DNA of 6,198 bases. It comes from an uncultured Clostridia bacterium (GTDB taxonomy: Bacteria > Bacillota > Clostridia > Christensenellales > Aristaeellaceae). Both the position numbers and the translations under genes were made by a program. This document shows positions 1 through 6,198 of the stretch, piece by piece (within the stretch, counting starts at the first letter, position 1; every line of letters starts with the position of its first letter). The notes beneath the pieces were generated by a model. The model worked only from the letters and a program-made list of their open reading frames with translations. It was not told where the DNA came from and made no database searches. The stretch covers positions 1-6,198 of the forward strand of contig CALVTV010000241.1 in assembly GCA_944363005.1 (NCBI GenBank), given 5' to 3'.

Positions 1-250
1 GGATGCGCTCGTTATAGACTTCAATGTACGGCGAGGTATATAGCCCCGTCGAATACCCGGCCTCGCGCATCATCCGCTCGATCATCGCGCAGCAGGAGCC
101 CTTGCCGTTCGTGCCTGCCACGTGAACCATGGCAAGCGTGTTTTGAACATTGCCAAGCCGCGCCATCAGCGAGCGCATATTGGCAAGCCCGTTTTTCTTG
201 CCCGTCGGATAAACGCTGTGAATTTTCGCAATAGCCTCCTGTTCGGTCAT
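1..250 (-). CDS. folC: Folylpolyglutamate synthase / dihydrofolate synthase, N-terminal part (cut by window edge)
   Basis: FolC is a cytoplasmic Mur-ligase-family enzyme that uses ATP to add glutamate to folates (and in many bacteria to dihydropteroate), which keeps folate cofactors in the cell. Only the first 83 codons lie in the window. The translation carries the family's N-terminal P-loop signature HVAGTNGKGS at residues 43-52, with the nucleotide-binding lysine at K50. It is followed by an EAGYSTGLYTSP segment and a downstream NERI, both typical of FolC. The start is the ATG at 248-250, preceded by the ribosome binding site AAGGAGA about 7 nt upstream. It lies 139 bp downstream of valS in the same direction, and the valS-folC order is common in Firmicutes. 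No clear promoter of its own was seen, so it may be read from the valS transcript. The remaining roughly 350 residues lie outside the window. Family assignment is very secure; whether the enzyme is mono- or bifunctional cannot be judged. Confidence 0.95.
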   Translation of the reverse strand, partial: MTEQEAIAKIHSVYPTGKKNGLANMRSLMARLGNVQNTLAMVHVAGTNGKGSCCAMIERMMREAGYSTGLYTSPYIEVYNERI

Positions 251-313
251 GGCAGGTTCTCCTTTTCTGCGAATCTTGTACAAACGCAAGGAAGAGGGGA
301 GCGGCGGTTCGTC

Positions 314-356
314 AAAAAACCTCACCGAGCCCCGCTTCCCCTTGATGCCCGTCAGG
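314..356 (-). terminator. Possible imperfect intrinsic terminator between valS and folC
   Basis: On the minus strand an imperfect stem can be drawn between CCTGACGGGC (356-347) and GCTCGGTGAGG (330-320). It has one G-G mismatch, one bulged G and a loop of about 16 nt, and it is followed directly by six T residues (319-314). The T-run placement suits intrinsic termination after valS, but the stem is weak for such a GC-rich genome and no hairpin energy was computed. It could reduce rather than block read-through into folC, or be chance. Confidence 0.3.
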
Positions 357-369
357 TCTGATAACCTGA
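352..369 (-). repeat. Short inverted repeat in valS-folC gap
   Basis: TCAGGT (minus strand, 369-364) and ACCTGA (357-352) are perfect 6-bp complements around a 6-nt loop, beginning 20 nt after the valS stop codon. Its 3' arm overlaps the 5' arm of the terminator-like stem at 314-356, so the two could not form together. On the minus strand it is not followed by a T-run. Read on the plus strand it is followed by a T-rich stretch, but no plus-strand gene needs ending there. Confidence 0.35.
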
Positions 370-389
370 TTGCTTTTTTAGCCGCTTCC

Positions 390-3089
<2,700 letters not shown>

Positions 3090-3109
3090 GTCCGTTCATC
3101 CTTTCTTGC

Positions 3110-3277
3110 TCACGGAAGAAAAATGAGAATCGCGCCGATGAACGCCATGCCCACGCCCAGCATCTTGACCTGGGTGATGTTGCGTTCCTTGCGGCAAAGC
3201 GGCTTGGCCCCCAGCGTGATGAGCACGCCGCTGAGCAGGATGCACAGGCCGGGGATCATGTCGGCACTCAGATTCAC
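3110..3277 (-). CDS. Small two-helix membrane protein of unknown function, between the T-box and valS
   Basis: I do not recognise this 55-residue protein. It starts with GTG (3275-3277), preceded by a very strong ribosome binding site GGAGGAGG (3285-3292) spaced 7 nt. The alternative ATG at codon 7 has no comparable site. The translation has two hydrophobic segments, roughly residues 8-23 (IPGLCILLSGVLITLG) and 39-54 (MLGVGMAFIGAILIFL). They are joined by a basic loop of about 15 residues containing K25, R29, K30, R32 and K38, with a single acidic E31. By the positive-inside rule this predicts a helical hairpin with the loop in the cytoplasm and both ends outside; this is inference. Two cysteines (C12, C28) are present. 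Its stop is 20 bp before valS, and its ribosome binding site directly abuts the T-box terminator, so it should be the first gene expressed when tRNA-Val is uncharged. Supporting a real gene: GTG with an optimal site, a coherent membrane pattern and tight operon spacing. Against: short length and no known homologue to hand. Confidence 0.75.
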   Translation of the reverse strand: MNLSADMIPGLCILLSGVLITLGAKPLCRKERNITQVKMLGVGMAFIGAILIFLP

Positions 3278-3292
3278 GTCGATTCCTCCTCC

Positions 3293-3334
3293 AAACGAAA
3301 ACAGCGCCCTGCGTCACAAAGGACGCAAGAGCGC
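3293..3334 (-). terminator. T-box intrinsic terminator of the valS leader
   Basis: On the minus strand GCGCTCTTGCGTC (3334-3322) pairs with GACGCAGGGCGC (3315-3304). The stem has about 12 pairs, including one G-U, with a single bulged T and a 6-nt loop, and is followed by TGTTTTCGTTT (3303-3293). The strong stem plus T-rich tail is a classic intrinsic terminator. It ends directly before the ribosome binding site of the small membrane ORF. Its 5' arm shares TGCGTC with the 3' arm of the antiterminator, so the two structures exclude each other. Confidence 0.9.
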
Positions 3335-3352
3335 ATGCGTGGTACCACCTTC
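3318..3352 (-). promoter_or_regulatory. T-box antiterminator with acceptor-binding bulge
   Basis: The conserved T-box sequence GAAGGTGGTACCACGC lies at 3352-3337. It folds with GCGTCCTTT (3326-3318): GAAGG pairs with CCTTT and ACGC pairs with GCGT. This leaves the 7-nt bulge TGGTACC (3347-3341). The first four bases, UGGU (3347-3344), are placed to pair with the free NCCA end of uncharged tRNA. The variable U would match an A discriminator base, which is usual for tRNA-Val. Formation removes the 5' arm of the terminator. Confidence 0.92.
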
Positions 3353-3561
3353 ATTTACGCCCGGCCGTCATGCGGCGGACGCCTCTTCGCGCTGTATCGG
3401 GCGCGCCCGCGCAGGCTGTGGGGCAACCCCTGTCACCTGCGCCCTCCAAAGCGACATTCCGCGTCAAACCGTCCCGGGTGACCTTGCAGCCCATGGGCCA
3501 CCCTCTCTGCTGGGGCATGGCGCGTACTCCTCTTTTTCATCGGGTGATGCTATGTACCGTG

Positions 3562-3590
3562 ATTATATCGCGCTTTTTTGCCGTTGTCAA
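3562..3590 (-). promoter_or_regulatory. Consensus sigma-A promoter of the T-box/valS operon
   Basis: On the minus strand TTGACA (3590-3585) and TATAAT (3567-3562) are both exact matches to the housekeeping consensus, separated by exactly 17 nt. A transcript start is expected near 3555. The -35 box begins 10 nt after the hslU stop codon. Such a strong promoter fits a leader in which expression is set by attenuation rather than initiation (inference). Confidence 0.93.
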
Positions 3591-3600
3591 TGGGGGACGG

Positions 3601-4956
<1,356 letters not shown>

Positions 4957-4976
4957 GTCGTTCTCCTATTCTGCGC

Positions 4977-5510
4977 TCAGGCGTCCTCGACGATCACGTT
5001 GTGGTTGGTGAACACGCAGATGTCCGCCGCGATGTGCAGCGCCTTTTCCGCGATTTCGTGCGCGGAGAGGTCCGTGTTCTCCTTGAGGGCGCGCGCGGCC
5101 GCCATCGCATAATTGCCGCCGGAGCCGACCGCCGCGATGCCGTCGTCCGGAACGATGACCTCGCCCGTGCCGGAGATGATCATCAGCGTCTGGCCGCTGG
5201 CCGCGATGAGCATCGCCTCCAGCTTGCGCATGGCCTTGTCCGCGCGCCACTCCTGCGCCAATTCCACCGCGGCGCGCTCCATGTTGCCCGAGAACTGCTC
5301 GAGCTTCGCCTCGAAGCGGTCGCACAGCGCGAACGCGTCGGACACCGTTCCGGCAAAGCCCGTGACGACCTTGCCCCCGAAAATGCGGCGCACCTTTTTG
5401 GCCGTCGCCTTGAAAATCGTTCTCTCGCCCATGGTCACCTGGCCATCGCCGGCGACCGCGATCTTTCCATCCTTCAAAACAGCACAGATGGTCGTGCCCT
5501 TCAGTGCCAT
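4977..5510 (-). CDS. hslV: HslV (ClpQ), threonine peptidase subunit of the HslVU protease
   Basis: HslV is a proteasome-beta-like N-terminal threonine hydrolase that forms the double-hexamer chamber fed by HslU. The protein begins MALKG-TTICAV; cleavage after G5 would expose the catalytic threonine T6. In mature numbering the expected partner residues are present: D17 in GDGQ and K33 in the KKVRR block, and GSGGNYA lies further on. Length (177 residues) and the SGTGEVI and DGIAAVGSGG blocks match Firmicutes HslV. I chose the ATG at 5508-5510 because GGAGGT (5520-5515) sits 4 nt before it. An in-frame TTG and ATG further upstream (5525, 5522) overlap or precede that ribosome binding site and would give an unusual propeptide. 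The N-terminus is of the Thr type, unlike Bacillus subtilis CodW, which uses an N-terminal serine after processing. It is followed by hslU after 20 bp. Confidence 0.97.
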   Translation of the reverse strand: MALKGTTICAVLKDGKIAVAGDGQVTMGERTIFKATAKKVRRIFGGKVVTGFAGTVSDAFALCDRFEAKLEQFSGNMERAAVELAQEWRADKAMRKLEAMLIAASGQTLMIISGTGEVIVPDDGIAAVGSGGNYAMAAARALKENTDLSAHEIAEKALHIAADICVFTNHNVIVEDA

Positions 5511-5543
5511 AGCTACCTCCATCAAAGCGTTGTTGTCCCCGAT

Positions 5544-5552
5544 ATTATACCA
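5544..5552 (-). promoter_or_regulatory. Extended -10 promoter of hslVU
   Basis: In the 57-bp trmFO-hslV gap the minus strand reads TGGTATAAT: a perfect -10 hexamer (5549-5544) with the TGn extension (5552-5550). No good -35 hexamer is found at 16-18 nt upstream; the best is TGTGAA overlapping the trmFO stop. Transcription would start near 5537, giving a leader of about 27 nt that contains the hslV ribosome binding site. This allows hslVU to be expressed apart from trmFO. Confidence 0.75.
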
Positions 5553-5567
5553 TAGTTTCCCGCGAAT

Positions 5568-6198
5568 TCACACCCCAAGCGCAGGGCGGTCAAAGTCCAT
5601 GCACAGCGGATTGCTGCGCAGCGCCTCAATCACGTTGAGCGCGCGCTCGGCAATGCGCCCGTAGCGCTCCTGCTTGTTGCGGATGCGCTTTTCGTACGGG
5701 GCGATCAGACCGAAATTGGCGTTCATCGGCTGGAAGTCGCCGGAGGCATGCGCGATGTGGTGCGCCAGGGCGCCGATGGCCGTCAGGTTCGTAAAATCCA
5801 CCGGCGGCAGGCCTTGCATCTGCCGGGCGAGCGAAATGCCCGCGACCATGCCGCTGGACGCGCTCTCGACATAGCCTTCCACGCCGGTCATCTGTCCGGC
5901 GAAATACAGGCCCGGGCGCGCGATCATCTGATAGCAGGCGTCAAGGAATCCCGGGGAATGCAGAAACGTGTTGCGGTGCATGACGCCATAGCGCAGGAAC
6001 TCCGCGTTCTCCAGGCCGGGAATCATCGAAAATACGCGCTTTTGCTCGCCCCATTTGAGCCGCGTCTGAAAGCCGACGAGGTTGTACATCGTCCCCTCGC
6101 GGTTCTCCGAGCGCAGCTGCACGGCGGCGTAAGGTTCGCGGCCCGTGCGCGGGTCCACCAGGCCGACGGGCTTCATCGGGCCGAACGCCATCACCATC
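5568..6198 (-). CDS. trmFO: TrmFO, folate/FAD-dependent tRNA (uracil-54-C5)-methyltransferase, C-terminal part (cut by window edge)
   Basis: TrmFO is a cytoplasmic flavoprotein that makes 5-methyluridine at position 54 in the tRNA T-loop. It takes the carbon from 5,10-methylene-tetrahydrofolate rather than from S-adenosylmethionine. The visible 209 residues are about the C-terminal half of a protein usually near 435 residues. Family blocks seen in order: FGPMKPVGL near the cut edge, YNLVGFQTRLKWGEQKRVF, IPGLENAEFLRYGVMHRNTF, the FAD-site block FAGQMTGVEGYVESA, and FQPMNANFGL near the end. The stop TGA is at 5568-5570. It is directly followed by the hslV promoter with no terminator between. 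TrmFO occurs mainly in Firmicutes and some other bacterial groups, which supports the assignment of the genome. In Bacillus the order is trmFO-xerC-hslV-hslU-codY; here xerC is missing from between trmFO and hslV. Confidence 0.97.
   Translation of the reverse strand, partial: MVMAFGPMKPVGLVDPRTGREPYAAVQLRSENREGTMYNLVGFQTRLKWGEQKRVFSMIPGLENAEFLRYGVMHRNTFLHSPGFLDACYQMIARPGLYFAGQMTGVEGYVESASSGMVAGISLARQMQGLPPVDFTNLTAIGALAHHIAHASGDFQPMNANFGLIAPYEKRIRNKQERYGRIAERALNVIEALRSNPLCMDFDRPALGV

Larger units (their letters stand above)
3293..3555 (-). promoter_or_regulatory. Valine-specific T-box leader (riboswitch) of the valS operon
   Basis: This untranslated leader of about 260 nt senses the charging state of tRNA-Val by binding the tRNA itself. 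Stem I landmarks are visible on the minus strand: GAGGAGTA (3532-3525, the AGUA/GA motif region), AGAGAG (3508-3503), and a distal arm closed by GGGTG (3503-3499) with CACCC (3480-3476). The specifier loop reads GGAAT-GTC-GCTTTGGAG. The GUC codon (3455-3453) is a valine codon in the expected position, a few bases before the conserved GGAG. A Stem II-like hairpin pairs GCGCAGG (3442-3436) with CCTGCGC (3415-3409) around an inner GGGG/CCCC helix. GC-rich hairpins follow, then the T-box sequence, antiterminator and terminator. Uncharged tRNA-Val should favour antitermination and raise downstream expression. Together with the promoter this accounts for the whole 3278-3600 gene-free region. The 5' end is inferred from the promoter. 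Confidence 0.95.

Noticed and set aside
352..380. Hairpin followed by a T-rich run on the plus strand, resembling a plus-strand terminator
   Set aside because: No plus-strand gene is present to be ended, the stem is only 6 bp, and the T-run is offset and interrupted.
3096..3317. A 73-codon minus-strand ORF overlapping the small membrane ORF in another frame
   Set aside because: Its start lies inside the T-box terminator stem, it has no ribosome binding site, and its Arg/His-rich sequence looks like an out-of-frame reading. The GTG frame at 3110-3277 has the strong site and a coherent hydrophobic pattern.
3369..3409. Palindromic GC-rich stretches in the leader (such as GGGCGCGCCC and GCCG/CGGC) considered as operator or repeat sites
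   Set aside because: They fall within the transcribed T-box leader between Stem II and the antiterminator and are better explained as RNA hairpins of that element.
5511..5525. Upstream TTG (5525) or ATG (5522) as the start of hslV
   Set aside because: These codons precede or overlap the GGAGGT ribosome binding site, which is correctly spaced for the ATG at 5510. The shorter start gives the normal 5-residue propeptide before the catalytic threonine.

Overview
The window is about 6.2 kb of compact, GC-rich bacterial DNA in which every supported gene is on the minus strand. Transcription therefore runs from high to low coordinates. The organism looks like a GC-rich member of the Firmicutes/Clostridia. 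The reasons are a tRNA-Val-type T-box leader, a folate-dependent TrmFO next to HslV/HslU, a valS-folC pair, strong GGAGG-type ribosome binding sites and consensus sigma-A promoters. I cannot name the genus from the sequence.

In order of transcription: (1) the C-terminal half of trmFO (5568-6198, cut by the window edge), which makes m5U54 in tRNA using methylene-tetrahydrofolate. (2) A 57-bp gap with an extended -10 promoter, then hslV (4977-5510) and hslU (3601-4956), the peptidase and unfoldase of the HslVU protease, 20 bp apart. (3) A 323-bp gene-free stretch (3278-3600) that is fully accounted for: a perfect-consensus promoter (TTGACA-17-TATAAT) just after the hslU stop, then a T-box leader with a readable GUC valine specifier, an antiterminator with its UGGU acceptor-binding bulge, and an intrinsic terminator. 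(4) A 55-codon GTG-start ORF (3110-3277) encoding a predicted two-helix membrane protein with a strong ribosome binding site. (5) valS (390-3089), full-length valyl-tRNA synthetase. (6) A 139-bp gap with a weak terminator-like structure, then the N-terminal 83 codons of folC (1-250, cut by the window edge).

The control logic can be read directly. Uncharged tRNA-Val should favour antitermination and so raise expression of the small membrane protein and ValRS, and possibly FolC. No terminator is visible between hslU and the valS promoter, so hslVU transcripts should enter the T-box leader and either end at its terminator or run on into valS.

No mobile element, CRISPR array, rRNA or tRNA gene was seen. 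The most notable items are the small membrane ORF inside the valine T-box operon and the absence of xerC and codY from the neighbourhood usually shared with trmFO-hslVU. I see no clear evidence of a wholly new system; most of the window is well-known housekeeping content.
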